Shown: piece after piece, positions 35,811-44,179 of the stretch
Layout of the letters: each line of letters starts with the position of its first letter
How positions within the stretch are numbered: the stretch's first letter is position 1
Assembly (NCBI RefSeq): GCF_021404545.1
Contig: NZ_JAAWWD010000012.1
Location: forward strand, 1 to 57,712
Origin: Aestuariivita sp.
Lineage (GTDB): Bacteria; Pseudomonadota; Alphaproteobacteria; Rhodobacterales; Rhodobacteraceae
Direction of reading: 5' to 3'
DNA: 57,712 bases
Made by a program: the position numbers and the translations under genes
The notes under the pieces: generated by a model
The model's input: the letters and a program-made list of their open reading frames with translations, nothing else
Databases searched by the model: none
Told to the model about the DNA's origin: nothing

Positions 35811-36692
35811 ATGAACACTTTGGACGGGTTCACCGATCACGTCGCGCATTTGGATGCGGGCGACATCGCCTATTCCCGCGCGGGCAGCGGGCCGCCGGTC
35901 CTGCTCTTGCATGGCTTTCCCCAGACACGGGCGATGTGGCACGCGGTAGCGCCGCACCTGAAGCCCGAATTCACCGTGATCGCGCCAGATCTGCGCGGCT
36001 ACGGCCAGAGCCACAAGCCCAAGGGGGTGGAGGCGATGAGTTTTCGCAGCATGGCCGCCGATCAGGTCGCGCTGATGGCCAGCCTTGGGTTCGACCGGTT
36101 TCACGTGGTGGGCCATGACAGGGGCGCGCGGACCGCACATCGACTGGCCTTGGATGCGCCCGATGCGGTGCTGTCGCTCACGCTGATGGATATCGTTCCC
36201 ACCCATCTGTTGCTGGATGCGCTGACCCAACGGGTAGCCAGGGATTACTATCACTGGTTTTTCCTGGCACAGCCCGCCCCCTTTCCCGAAACCCTGATCG
36301 GCGCCGATCCGGATCTCTATTTCGAGCGATGTCTCTTGGGATGGGGAAAGGCGACGCTGGACGATTTTGATCCGCGCGCGCTGGACGCCTATCGACATGC
36401 CTGGCGCGATCCGGTGACAGTTCACACCATGTGCAACGATTATCGCGCGGCAATCGAGGTGGACTTTCACCATGATACGGCGGATCTGGAGCGGCGGGTC
36501 ACCTGCCCTGCGCTGATCCTTTATGGCAGCGCCGGACCGATGGCCGCGACCTATGATGTGGCGGCAACCTGGGCGGATCGGCTGACGCGCTATCGAGCGG
36601 CCGCCATACCGGGCGGGCATTTCTTTCCGGATCATGCACCGCGCGAGACGGCAAATGCTCTTTGCGATTTCCTATTGGGCACGGACGCCTGA
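35811..36692 (+). CDS. Haloacetate dehalogenase, fluoroacetate dehalogenase-like alpha/beta hydrolase
   Basis: 293 residues, cytoplasmic. All signature residues of bacterial fluoroacetate dehalogenases appear in order: nucleophile D103 and carboxylate-binding R104 and R107 in VGHDRGARTAH, D127 in LMDIVP, halide-pocket H148 and W149 in DYYHWFFLAQPAPFPE, Y211 in MCNDYRAA, and catalytic H270 in GGHFFPDHAP. The oxyanion loop is LHGFPQTRAMWH. The enzyme would hydrolyse haloacetates to glycolate. Natural substrates in the sea might include chloro- or bromoacetate; activity on fluoroacetate is inferred from residues only. Confidence 0.85.
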   Translation: MNTLDGFTDHVAHLDAGDIAYSRAGSGPPVLLLHGFPQTRAMWHAVAPHLKPEFTVIAPDLRGYGQSHKPKGVEAMSFRSMAADQVALMASLGFDRFHVVGHDRGARTAHRLALDAPDAVLSLTLMDIVPTHLLLDALTQRVARDYYHWFFLAQPAPFPETLIGADPDLYFERCLLGWGKATLDDFDPRALDAYRHAWRDPVTVHTMCNDYRAAIEVDFHHDTADLERRVTCPALILYGSAGPMAATYDVAATWADRLTRYRAAAIPGGHFFPDHAPRETANALCDFLLGTDA

Positions 36693-36705
36693 CCCCGCGC
36701 CTGTT

Positions 36706-36762
36706 GCTTCTTCTGGCCCTAAATATTCCCGGGGGAGCGCGCAGCGCGGGGGCAGAGCCCCC
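36706..36762 (-). repeat. GC-rich extragenic repeat (copy 2)
   Basis: Read on the minus strand it has GGGGGC, TCT, GCCCCC, then GCGCTGCGCGC, TCCCCCGGGAATATTT and CCAGAAGAAGC. This is the same order of blocks as copy 1 at 34733 (hairpin, CTCCCCC, TATTT, AGAAGAAG), in the opposite orientation. The two copies bracket the permease and dehalogenase gene pair. Confidence 0.65.
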
Positions 36763-36876
36763 ATTCCGCGCCCGGCCCCTGCGCCCAGATCGTTTCGGCT
36801 CTATGGTTTTGGCGACCATCCTCGCCGGTGAACGCGACACGCAACTCTCGGTTTTTCAACGCCCCGTCCAAGCGCC

Positions 36877-37749
36877 CTAAAAGACCCCGTCAAAGCGTTC
36901 CGGCAGCAGGTACTGAATGTCGTAGTCCGGCCGGTCGAATTGCCAAAACCCCGTATCTCCACGCGGACGCCAGGTGCGGTGCATGTTCTGGCGGATTGGG
37001 TCAAGATCGAAACCGTCCTGCATCTCCAATCCGGCAAAGGTGTCAAAAACGGCGCGGTCCTCGCCGCGCTCCTCGGCGAACCAATGGCGCCCGATTGCGG
37101 CCTCGCGGATGCCCACACCGGTGGCGGCGCTCACCGCATTGCGATGATCCATAGCGCGGGAATAGGCTGCGGCATCGCAGAATTTCAGGTGAAAGAGATA
37201 GAGCGGATCAGGCGTGATCAGCTTGTCAAATTCTGTGAAATGACCGCCCCGCGCGATCTTGGTGCCTGCCGAGATCACACAAGGTTTGGAGTAATGAGGG
37301 GCCGGGCGCACGTGGCGCCTGGGACCCAGAACCGTGCCCATGATGGGACGATCCTCCAGATCGATGCGGTGGATGACCTCAAGCCCCACCGGTGTGAGCA
37401 CCCGGCGCGGCGGGGCCCGCATCAAAAACGCGCGCAGATCCTGGCCGCTGGCAGGGTCCATCACGACCAGCTCGTCCACATCGCCCACAACCACATAGTC
37501 GTAATACGAACGCAGCCCCATCACCAGATTGTTGAGCAGACGCCACCGTTTCATGTCGAAATTCTTGTGATGAATACCGGGGATGCCGATCAGGTTGCAG
37601 CCTTCGGCCTGCGCCGCGACATCCTCCCCCCGGCCATGATTGACGATGTAGCAGTTTTCGCGCCCGAACATCTCGCCATAGTACCGCAGCCAGATATCGA
37701 GAAAGAACGCATCGTCGCGCACCATCGTAACAACGGCGATTTCGGGCAT
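36877..37749 (-). CDS. Glycosyltransferase family 2-like protein
   Basis: 290 residues. It begins MPEIAVVTMVRDDAFFLDIW and has a DxD-like metal/sugar-nucleotide site in VVVGDVDELVVMD, with LRYYGEMFGRENCYIVNHG and KRWRLLNNLVMGLRSYYDYV between. The layout fits the Glyco_tranf_2_4 group, whose members often act on surface polysaccharides. ATG 37749 is preferred (AAAAGG upstream) over a GTG eight codons earlier. It is divergent from the sulfotransferase-like gene at 37872 with a 122-bp gap, suggesting joint work on a surface glycan. Substrates unknown. Confidence 0.8.
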   Translation of the reverse strand: MPEIAVVTMVRDDAFFLDIWLRYYGEMFGRENCYIVNHGRGEDVAAQAEGCNLIGIPGIHHKNFDMKRWRLLNNLVMGLRSYYDYVVVGDVDELVVMDPASGQDLRAFLMRAPPRRVLTPVGLEVIHRIDLEDRPIMGTVLGPRRHVRPAPHYSKPCVISAGTKIARGGHFTEFDKLITPDPLYLFHLKFCDAAAYSRAMDHRNAVSAATGVGIREAAIGRHWFAEERGEDRAVFDTFAGLEMQDGFDLDPIRQNMHRTWRPRGDTGFWQFDRPDYDIQYLLPERFDGVF

Positions 37750-37871
37750 CGGCTCGGGCCTTTTCTGGTACACGCGGGAATGGGTTTGCGCGCGCTGTCT
37801 TTTTTACTCTTTCCGTTTTACCCAAAAGCGGGCCGGTGTAGAATCCCCAAAAACCATCAGGGTCGGGCAGT

Positions 37872-38639
37872 ATGACAGATCTTTCCGCCGTCGCCGCATA
37901 TATGCAGAAGACAGGCTTTCATTTTCATCGCGCCAGGCCGGAGGACCCCACCATGTTCCAGGTGCTGGGCGAGAGGGGCAGCGGCACAAACCTTGTGCGC
38001 AAGGCAATCCAGCGCAACGTAGATATTTTCCGAACCGAAGCGCTGGGATGGAAGCACGGCTTTCCGATGATGCTTGCGATCCCGCGTGAGATGGTGGTGG
38101 TCTGCGTCTTTCGCAATGCGGTGGATTGGGCGATCTCGATGTATAAACGGCCCTGGCATGCGCATCCCGACATGCAAAACCTGGGTTTTTCTGCGTTTCT
38201 GCGCACCGAATGGCGCAGTGTCGTGGATCGGACAAGCGACTTCGAGATGATCCATCCCGAATTGCGCGTTGACGGGATGGATCTGCAATTCGACCGCCAC
38301 CCCGTGACGGGCGCGCGGTTTGAGAACCTCTTTGCGCTGCGCCAGGCCAAGATGGCAGCGGTTCTGGGGATGCTGAACCGCGACTGTCACGTGGCACTGG
38401 TCAAGATGGAAACCGTCCAGGAGGCCGGTGAAAGCTTTATCGGAGCGTTCCGCAATGCATATGGGCTGAACCAGCGCTGGCCGCAGGTAAAGATGCCGCA
38501 GCGCCGGATGGGCAACCTGTTCAGTGCGTCGGTGAAAGGCCGCGAGCCGGCGCCGGATCATCTGTCGGATGCGGATCGCCAATTCATGCGGTCACAGCTC
38601 GATCTGGAGGCCGAGGCGGCATTGGGTTATCGCTATTGA
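37872..38639 (+). CDS. Sulfotransferase-like P-loop protein
   Basis: 255 residues, no signal peptide. The loop LGERGSGTNLVRKAI at about 32-46 resembles the 5'-phosphosulfate-binding loop of PAPS sulfotransferases. VVCVFRNAVDWAISMYKRPW at about 76-95 resembles the 3'-phosphate-binding segment (Arg followed by Ser about seven residues later). The rest is unfamiliar. It is divergent from a glycosyltransferase, so sulfation of a glycan is a reasonable guess, not shown. Confidence 0.65.
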   Translation: MTDLSAVAAYMQKTGFHFHRARPEDPTMFQVLGERGSGTNLVRKAIQRNVDIFRTEALGWKHGFPMMLAIPREMVVVCVFRNAVDWAISMYKRPWHAHPDMQNLGFSAFLRTEWRSVVDRTSDFEMIHPELRVDGMDLQFDRHPVTGARFENLFALRQAKMAAVLGMLNRDCHVALVKMETVQEAGESFIGAFRNAYGLNQRWPQVKMPQRRMGNLFSASVKGREPAPDHLSDADRQFMRSQLDLEAEAALGYRY

Positions 38640-38841
38640 TCCACACCCGGGCCGCGTGCGCCATCGAAGCCGTGATCCAAAGGCGCGCCTGCGGCGCACG
38701 CATTTTATCGCCGGATTGGCACGGCGGGATCCCCAGATAACGTCCTCGATGTCTGCCTGCCCGGTCAGAGCCGTGCGCCTGCGCGCCGAAAATCAAGCCG
38801 ATGTCGGACAAACTCAAAAAGAATAGGGCCGGATGAAAGAC

Positions 38842-38918
38842 TGGCGCGGTTGACGGGGCTCGAACCCGCGACCCCCGGCGTGACAGGCCGGTACTCTAAC
38901 CAACTGAGCTACAACCGC
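38842..38918 (-). tRNA. tRNA-Asp (anticodon GTC)
   Basis: The minus strand folds as a cloverleaf. The acceptor stem is GCGGTTG with CAACCGC, the D-arm region is AGCTCAGTTGGTTAGAG, the anticodon loop holds GTC in CCTGTCACG, and the T-arm is GGTTCGAGCC. The CCA end is encoded (38842-38844). Length 77 nt. Confidence 0.97.
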
Positions 38919-39012
38919 TCACTGCCCGTCCAAGGATGCCCTCGAACGTCTGGATCTAATATGGTGCGCCCTGCCCCCCGTCAAGCGAACAAATGCACGA
39001 AGCGGACGGAAT

Positions 39013-39519
39013 TCAGGATGGCTTGGCCAGCGCGCTCAGGTCGGACCAGTGTACCGGCACCGATCGGACCGGATGGCCCAGGACCGTCACGTCACGGACC
39101 GCCCCTTCGCGCCCGCCCATCCTGGCATAGACTGCGCGGGCAGAGCCGTTGTCCGCAAAAACACAGAGCCACATTCCCTCGAACCCCTGCGCCAGCAAGT
39201 CCCGCGCGGCGTGCGCCATCAGCGCGCGTCCAACGCCCTGACCGCGTGCGGTTGCCGCGATATGCAGGCTTTCCAGCAGCGGTCCTTCGGGATCGTCAAG
39301 ATGGATCAGGCAAAACCCCAGCAGGCCGGATCGGCCTTCGGCTACGCGCACAAGGCTGCGCTGGCCCGGAAGGCTGGCCCATGCCCGCCCCATCTTCGCA
39401 TCAAGTGGATCACCCAGTAAGGTGGCAGGCAACTGATCGCGATAATCGTGGCGCCAGTTGGATAGATGCAATGCCGCGATATGTGGAAGATCGGTTTCTT
39501 TGGCCGGGCGGATCAACAT
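39013..39519 (-). CDS. GNAT-family N-acetyltransferase
   Basis: 168 residues, cytoplasmic. It starts MLIRPAKETDLPHIAALHLS, and the acetyl-CoA pyrophosphate loop is clear in HIAATARGQGVGRALMAHAA. The last part, LCVFADNGSARAVYARMGGR, is the standard GNAT C-terminal motif. The acceptor substrate cannot be inferred. It ends near tRNA-Asp and lies 21 bp downstream of the pirin gene on the same strand, so the two are likely co-transcribed. Confidence 0.88.
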   Translation of the reverse strand: MLIRPAKETDLPHIAALHLSNWRHDYRDQLPATLLGDPLDAKMGRAWASLPGQRSLVRVAEGRSGLLGFCLIHLDDPEGPLLESLHIAATARGQGVGRALMAHAARDLLAQGFEGMWLCVFADNGSARAVYARMGGREGAVRDVTVLGHPVRSVPVHWSDLSALAKPS

Positions 39520-39540
39520 GGCACCCTGACTGCCATGCCC

Positions 39541-40479
39541 TTACCGGTCGGGCAAGGGGATGAACTCCCGATCGTCCCCAGGCGGCAGGCGAAAGCGGCC
39601 ATGCGCCCAGTCCCCCGCGCGCCATGCTTCCTTGGCCGCGTCGATGCGTTCCTGCGAAGAGGCGACGAAATTCCACCAGATATAGCGCGGGCCATTGAGT
39701 GTCTCACCGCCCAGCAGCATCAGCCGCGCACCCGCGTGACCGGCCGTCAGGCTGATCCGGTCGCCGGGACGAAAGACCATCATCCGGCCCGCCTCATAGG
39801 TCTCTCCCGCCACGGTGACGGCGCCGTCGACCACATAGACGCCTCGGTCCTCGTGATCGTCGGGCAGTGGGATCGAGACCCCGGGCTTGAGCACCGCATC
39901 GGCATAAAACAGTTCCGAGGCGACCTGAACGGGGGCGCGTTCGCCATAGGCCGAGCCGAGGATGAGGCGCACCTCTTTGCCCTCACCCTCCATGAACGGC
40001 AGCGCCTCTTTTGGCTGATGCTCGAAATAGGCGGCATCGTCTTCGTTGCGCTCCGGAAGGGCGACCCAGGTCTGGATCCCGAAAAAGGGCATGGGATCGG
40101 TCTGTGTCTCGTCATCGGTACGCTCGGAATGGGTGATGCCGTGGCCTGCGACCATCCAGTTCACGGCACCCGGTTCGATCCAGCTGTCGGTGCCAAGGCT
40201 GTCACGGTGATGCATGCGACCGCGATAGAGATAGCTGATCGTCGCCAACCCGATATGGGGATGGGGGCGCACATCCATGCCGCGCGTCGGCAGGAACTCT
40301 GCCGGGCCCATTTGATCGAAGAAGATAAACGGCCCGACCATCTGGCGCTTGGGCGCGGGCAAGGCGCGGCGCACCTCAAATCCCCCCAGATCGCGGGCAC
40401 GCGGGATAATCACGGTTTCGATGGCATCCACAGCGTCACCTTTGGGGCAATCGGGATCAAGGGCGGGGTTCCAGCTCAT
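39541..40479 (-). CDS. Pirin-family protein
   Basis: 312 residues, cupin fold. The N-terminal domain has GPFIFFDQMGPAEF and the metal-binding HPHIGLATISYLYRGRMHHR with AGHGITHSER, the standard pirin signature with its His/Glu iron ligands. The C-terminal domain includes LFYADAVLKPGVSIPL. Some pirins have quercetinase activity; others affect metabolism. ATG 40479 fits homologues; an upstream start at 40614 lacks support. A perfect 15-bp palindrome lies about 90 bp upstream. Confidence 0.93.
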   Translation of the reverse strand: MSWNPALDPDCPKGDAVDAIETVIIPRARDLGGFEVRRALPAPKRQMVGPFIFFDQMGPAEFLPTRGMDVRPHPHIGLATISYLYRGRMHHRDSLGTDSWIEPGAVNWMVAGHGITHSERTDDETQTDPMPFFGIQTWVALPERNEDDAAYFEHQPKEALPFMEGEGKEVRLILGSAYGERAPVQVASELFYADAVLKPGVSIPLPDDHEDRGVYVVDGAVTVAGETYEAGRMMVFRPGDRISLTAGHAGARLMLLGGETLNGPRYIWWNFVASSQERIDAAKEAWRAGDWAHGRFRLPPGDDREFIPLPDR

Positions 40480-40931
40480 ATCCGGTCTCCTGAAATTGGG
40501 GGCCCCTTTTAAATAGGGCGCATCGATCCGGTCACAAATCGCTGTGGGCGGGCAGGATCTGTGCATGATTGCACATTGTGCAAAGGGGCCGCCAGCAACC
40601 GGCAAGGACCGCACCTTATGCGGACAACAGGACTGCCCAGAAGGTCAAGTGGTTTGCCGCGCGTGTTACGGCGATGCGTTGAAGGTGCCGCTCAGTCCAC
40701 GCGGAACGCCGCGCTGAACTTTGTCAGGTTGCCGAGCCTCGTCCGGGGAACAACGTGCTGCACATCCCGGTCCGATGCGCCTTGTTCAAGATGCGAGACG
40801 TGCGCGGATTTGGCTGGGCGCAGATTAGAACATGTGGTTGTGTCCATCCTCTCGGCATTCAGGACCTCGGCGACGCCACCTTGGCGGATGTCAGAAAGCC
40901 GATCGCCGACGGGGGCGCCGCCCCCTCTGGC
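40480..40931. promoter_or_regulatory. Gap between pirin and beta-barrel genes, with palindromic operator candidate
   Basis: No gene is recognised in these 452 bp. TTGCACATTGTGCAA at 40569-40583 is a perfect palindrome with a 1-nt centre, and a third half-site (TGTGCA at 40560-40565) pairs with its left arm. This lies 81-104 bp upstream of pirin and is a plausible regulator site. A GC-rich hairpin (GGGGGC and GCCCCC at about 40909-40923) abuts the beta-barrel gene stop and may be its terminator. Confidence 0.5.
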
Positions 40932-41645
40932 CTAACCGCCCGGCAAAATGTCCAACAGACCGCGCTGGCCAAATGTGGCGCCGCGATCCGCGCCGAAATC
41001 GAGCCGCACGCCCAGCCCGATATAGGATTCCGATCCACCCAGCCCCATCAGATTTGCATCCACATTGCCAAACTCGGCATAGTAATTTGCAAAACCCGGT
41101 GTCTGATACTCAACCCCAACGCTCAGCCGTGTCAGATCCGCCCCAAGGTCAAAGCTGGCCCGGTCAAATCCGGCGTTCAGTGCGATCTGATCGTTGACGT
41201 TATAGGCGAGATCGAAACCGAAGACATCGCCATCAACCCCGTCGTCATCGCCGGTCGAGAAATAGACCTCTGCCCCGACGGCGTTACTGAAATCGAACCC
41301 GGCCTCGACACCGAAGAAATCCGCGTCTCCGCTGCCGATGTCGTCACGTGTATAGAACGCACCGAACGAGGTCGTCTCGTTCAGGTGGAAAGTTCCGTGC
41401 AGCGACACATTCGTGCCGGTTTCATCCTGCGCATCAAAATTATACGAACCCAGATCCAGTTGCAGTCCGAAATGGCGGTTGAACCCAAGCTCGGCCTGTC
41501 CCCGCAGCGCGGTGCGCGAGACATCCGTGTCGTCCGTAAAGGCAGAATAGCCCAAATCGATCGACCCGCCGGTCAGTTCCACCGCGCCGGCATGTCCGAC
41601 ACACAGATAAAACGCGCAGAACGCGCCTGCTGTTGCTTTTCTCAT
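40932..41645 (-). CDS. Outer-membrane beta-barrel (porin-like) protein
   Basis: 237 residues with a signal peptide (MRKATAGAFCAFYLCVGHAG, cut near GHAGA). The mature part is a repeating pattern of alternating residues and turns rich in Gly/Asp: LTGGSIDLGYSAF, LRGQAELGFNRHFGLQLDLG, SFGAFYTRDDIGSGDADFFG, FGFDLAYNVNDQIALNAGF and SYIGLGVRLDFG, each suitable as a membrane beta strand. This resembles small porin-like proteins of Rhodobacterales. Ligand unknown. ATG 41645 follows a GGATCAAT-type weak ribosome-binding site; an earlier in-frame start at 41708 would spoil the signal peptide. Confidence 0.75.
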   Translation of the reverse strand: MRKATAGAFCAFYLCVGHAGAVELTGGSIDLGYSAFTDDTDVSRTALRGQAELGFNRHFGLQLDLGSYNFDAQDETGTNVSLHGTFHLNETTSFGAFYTRDDIGSGDADFFGVEAGFDFSNAVGAEVYFSTGDDDGVDGDVFGFDLAYNVNDQIALNAGFDRASFDLGADLTRLSVGVEYQTPGFANYYAEFGNVDANLMGLGGSESYIGLGVRLDFGADRGATFGQRGLLDILPGG

Positions 41646-41998
41646 TGATCCTGCTCCGCCATCCGCATGCGCCAGTTGATCTGACGCTATATAGCACCGA
41701 TCTAGCACGGGATTGATTCACGGTGAATCCAACGGGATAGCACAAAGACCGAGTGTTGCAGGCCCGCCACAAATGTCTGACCGAAGGACATCCGGGGCGC
41801 ATGTCGGCCCACGCCCCCTCGCCTGGCGGCGGGATCGCCGATGCGATGATCGAACGCCCTTGTCCAAAGGACACGGAGCAGGTAGCTGGTCCCCCGAAAA
41901 CCATCCGACGGATCATGGTTGTTTGGTTGAGCGGACTGAGCCCCGAACCCCAGCGCCACAGACCTGCGGTATAGATCAAAGCAGCGACAGGAGATGAG
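41646..41998. promoter_or_regulatory. Divergent region upstream of the beta-barrel and phosphatase genes
   Basis: 353 bp without a gene. It contains GATTCACGGTGAATC at 41715-41729, a palindrome with 7-bp arms and a 1-nt centre, about 70 bp before the beta-barrel start, and the short palindrome GCTATATAGC at about 41685. Both are candidate operator sites. AGGAGATGAG precedes the phosphatase start at 41999. Confidence 0.45.
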
Positions 41999-42577
41999 AT
42001 GACCCACCCGCCGATCTGGTTCCTGCGACATGGGCAAACCGAATGGAACGCGGTGCGCCGCATTCAGGGTCAGATGGAATCGTGCCTCAGCGATCAGGGC
42101 CGGTGGCATGCGGGTGAGCAGGCGCGCGTCATGGCAAGCCTGCTGGAAACCGAACCGGACTGCCTTGTGTCGCCGTTGGCCCGCGCCCGTGAAACTGCTG
42201 AGATTGCGCTGGGCACCTACCCCATTCAGGTCGACCCGCGTTTGATGGAGATCCATGCCGGAGACTGGCAGGGACTATACTATGATGACGTTCTGGCCCG
42301 CTGGCCGGATCTGGTGAATGACCAGATGACCGCGCTCGAGCTTTTTGCCCATGCACCGGGCGGAGAGGGTATGTCGGCCTTCCGCGCGCGTGTCGAAGAG
42401 GTCCTTTCGGGTTTGACCCGCCCGACGGTTCTGGTCGCGCATGGGCTCTGGGGGCAAGTGGCGCGGGCGAAGCTGCGCGGGCTGAGCGAAGCCGAGATGC
42501 AGCGCCTCGACAACCTGCAAGGCGTTGTCTACGCCCTGGAAAACGGGCAGGAAACGGTGCTGCGCGCGCCGCTCTAA
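41999..42577 (+). CDS. Histidine phosphatase superfamily protein
   Basis: 192 residues, cytoplasmic. The catalytic RHG motif is near the N-terminus (PPIWFLRHGQTEWNAVRRIQ) with the usual partner residues in SPLARARETAEIAL and the second catalytic His in VLVAHGLWGQVAR. MEIHAGDWQGLYYDDVLARW is the common follow-up block. The family includes phosphoglycerate mutases and phosphatases; substrate unknown. AGGAGATGAG lies directly upstream of the ATG. Confidence 0.9.
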   Translation: MTHPPIWFLRHGQTEWNAVRRIQGQMESCLSDQGRWHAGEQARVMASLLETEPDCLVSPLARARETAEIALGTYPIQVDPRLMEIHAGDWQGLYYDDVLARWPDLVNDQMTALELFAHAPGGEGMSAFRARVEEVLSGLTRPTVLVAHGLWGQVARAKLRGLSEAEMQRLDNLQGVVYALENGQETVLRAPL

Positions 42578-43130
42578 GGGTGTCGGTCAACCCGTCGCGC
42601 CGACGCGGAGCAGTTCCCGTCGTGATTGGGCAGGCGCATGGGAAGGTGCGTCACTTCGGTTCTGCGACCCCGCCCCGGCAGGATGGTTTCAAAGGCGGGA
42701 GAAGGCAGATCGACCTCATGCAAGGGGCTGTAAAGGCTGCCTCGGCCATTCCACAGAGCCAATCGGCGCCTTACCCAACCGAGGCACAAGCGGGCTGGCC
42801 GCAATCGCCGCGTCGATCAACAATATCAACCAATGCGCCAAAGGATCGGGAGGGCCAATGCAATACCGAACGGCGTGGCACTGGTGGACCGGATGCTTCT
42901 CGCCCGCCGCCACCCGATGCCCGAAAGGGACGCCGCAGCTGATGGAGCGGGATGGCGCGCGCAACACCACACTCACCGGACATTCGTCAATCCCCGCGAG
43001 GCGCGGGCCCGATATTGGCACCGACCAACGGAGATGACATCTGCCAGATACATCTGACCGGCGGCGGCAAGCCAATGGCATCTGACCCCCTTGCACGTCC
43101 TGCGCCGCTTTTGTAAACGCTGAGCGCGCC
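42578..43130. other. Gene-free stretch before tRNA-Val
   Basis: No open frame in these 553 bp looks like a real protein: the available ORFs overlap each other on both strands and lack family motifs. It precedes tRNA-Val and the remnant island, so it may be part of the same decayed region. Confidence 0.45.
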
Positions 43131-43206
<76 letters not shown>

Positions 43207-43229
43207 TCCTATCCCTTTGATACTGAACC

Positions 43230-43678
43230 ACTACCGGCTGGCGCCGGTAGGATCGGCAATGTGCTGCTCCAGGTACTGAAGTACGATGTCTTCCATTATG
43301 GCAGACAGTTGTGCCGATGACGACTGCGCCGATTCCTGCGAACACCTGCGTCCAGGTCTCGCCCGCACCGCCGATCCCAGAAAGGCCTTTGATGGCATGG
43401 AATCCGGCGACACCAGCGGGCAGTGCATAAAGCGCTCCAAGCGCGAAGCGGACCGGCGTTGAACGAATGGTGGCGAACGCGATCTGGCCGAGGATGAGCG
43501 TGGCGGCACCGACCAAAAACGCCGCCGCAAGTGAGCCGAGGAGCCCGGGCTCAGCGGTGTAAACATAGTGCCCGACGGTGACGGCCACAAAGAAAGGCAG
43601 TGCTTAGACGGCGAGGGTGAACAGCACCCAGCACAGAAAACCGAGGCCGAAGAGGCTCAATATGGCGGACACAAACAT
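43230..43678 (-). pseudogene. Broken small membrane protein of an integrative element
   Basis: From ATG 43678 the frame reads MFVSAILSLFGLGFLCWVLF and stops after 24 residues at TAA (43604-43606). The same frame continues beyond the stop as ALPFFVAVTVGHYVYTAEPG, then AAAFLVGAATLILGQIAFAT, RFALGALYALPAGVAGFHAI and TQVFAGIGAVVIGTTV before losing homology near 43300. A Tyr codon changed to TAA is the simplest explanation. Similar small membrane proteins are found beside ParB-like genes in rhizobial and roseobacter plasmids and integrative elements (recalled, not searched). Confidence 0.65.
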
Positions 43679-43799
43679 AGGCGGTCTCCTTCATGAGGTG
43701 ACTGCGCCTCCACATCCGCCACGGCGCAGCCTGAGTATAGCAATATTGTCCGGCGCCGGAATACTGCAGCACCGGATTACGTGATGGGCGGGCCGAACA

Positions 43800-44153
43800 C
43801 AGGCGTCCCGATCCGTCGATGCTGACAAAGGTGCCAGAAATGGTGCGCTCTTCTTCCTCGAACCGGACTGGCCGATCCTGCAACGCCTCCATCGCCGTTT
43901 CGATCTCGCCAAGCCGTTCGTCCACCTCTTCAGGAAGGTCGTCGGCCTCGGCGTAGTCGTCCTCAAGCTTCTGGTACTCGGCCTTGAGTGCTTCGTAACT
44001 CTTCTGCTCTTCGTCGCTCATGGGTTCGGCGTCGCCGACGATCCGGCCCATGCCGTAGGTGTGGCCGTAAGGAAAGTCGGTGCCGACCTCGACCCATTTC
44101 CAGCCTTCGGCCTGGATCGTCTCAGCATCCTCGCGGAGTTGTTCCGCGACCAT
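43800..44153 (-). pseudogene. ParB-like protein fragment
   Basis: About 118 residues resemble an internal part of the long ParB/RepB-like proteins of plasmids and integrative elements: VAEQLREDAETIQAEGWKWV, EVGTDFPYGHTYGMGR, then an acidic coiled segment (EEQKSYEALKAEYQKLEDDY) and TISGTFVSIDGSGRL. Neither the N-terminal nuclease/HTH part nor the C-terminus is present. The upstream junction at about 44153-44180 is against the ATPase fragment on the other strand, showing a deletion or rearrangement. Confidence 0.6.
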
Positions 44154-44179
44154 CGTTTCGAGCAGCGCGGCGTGCCGGG

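Noticed and set aside
42525-43037. Plus-strand 170-residue frame after the histidine phosphatase
   Set aside because: It begins inside the phosphatase gene, overlaps frames on both strands and has no recognisable domain.
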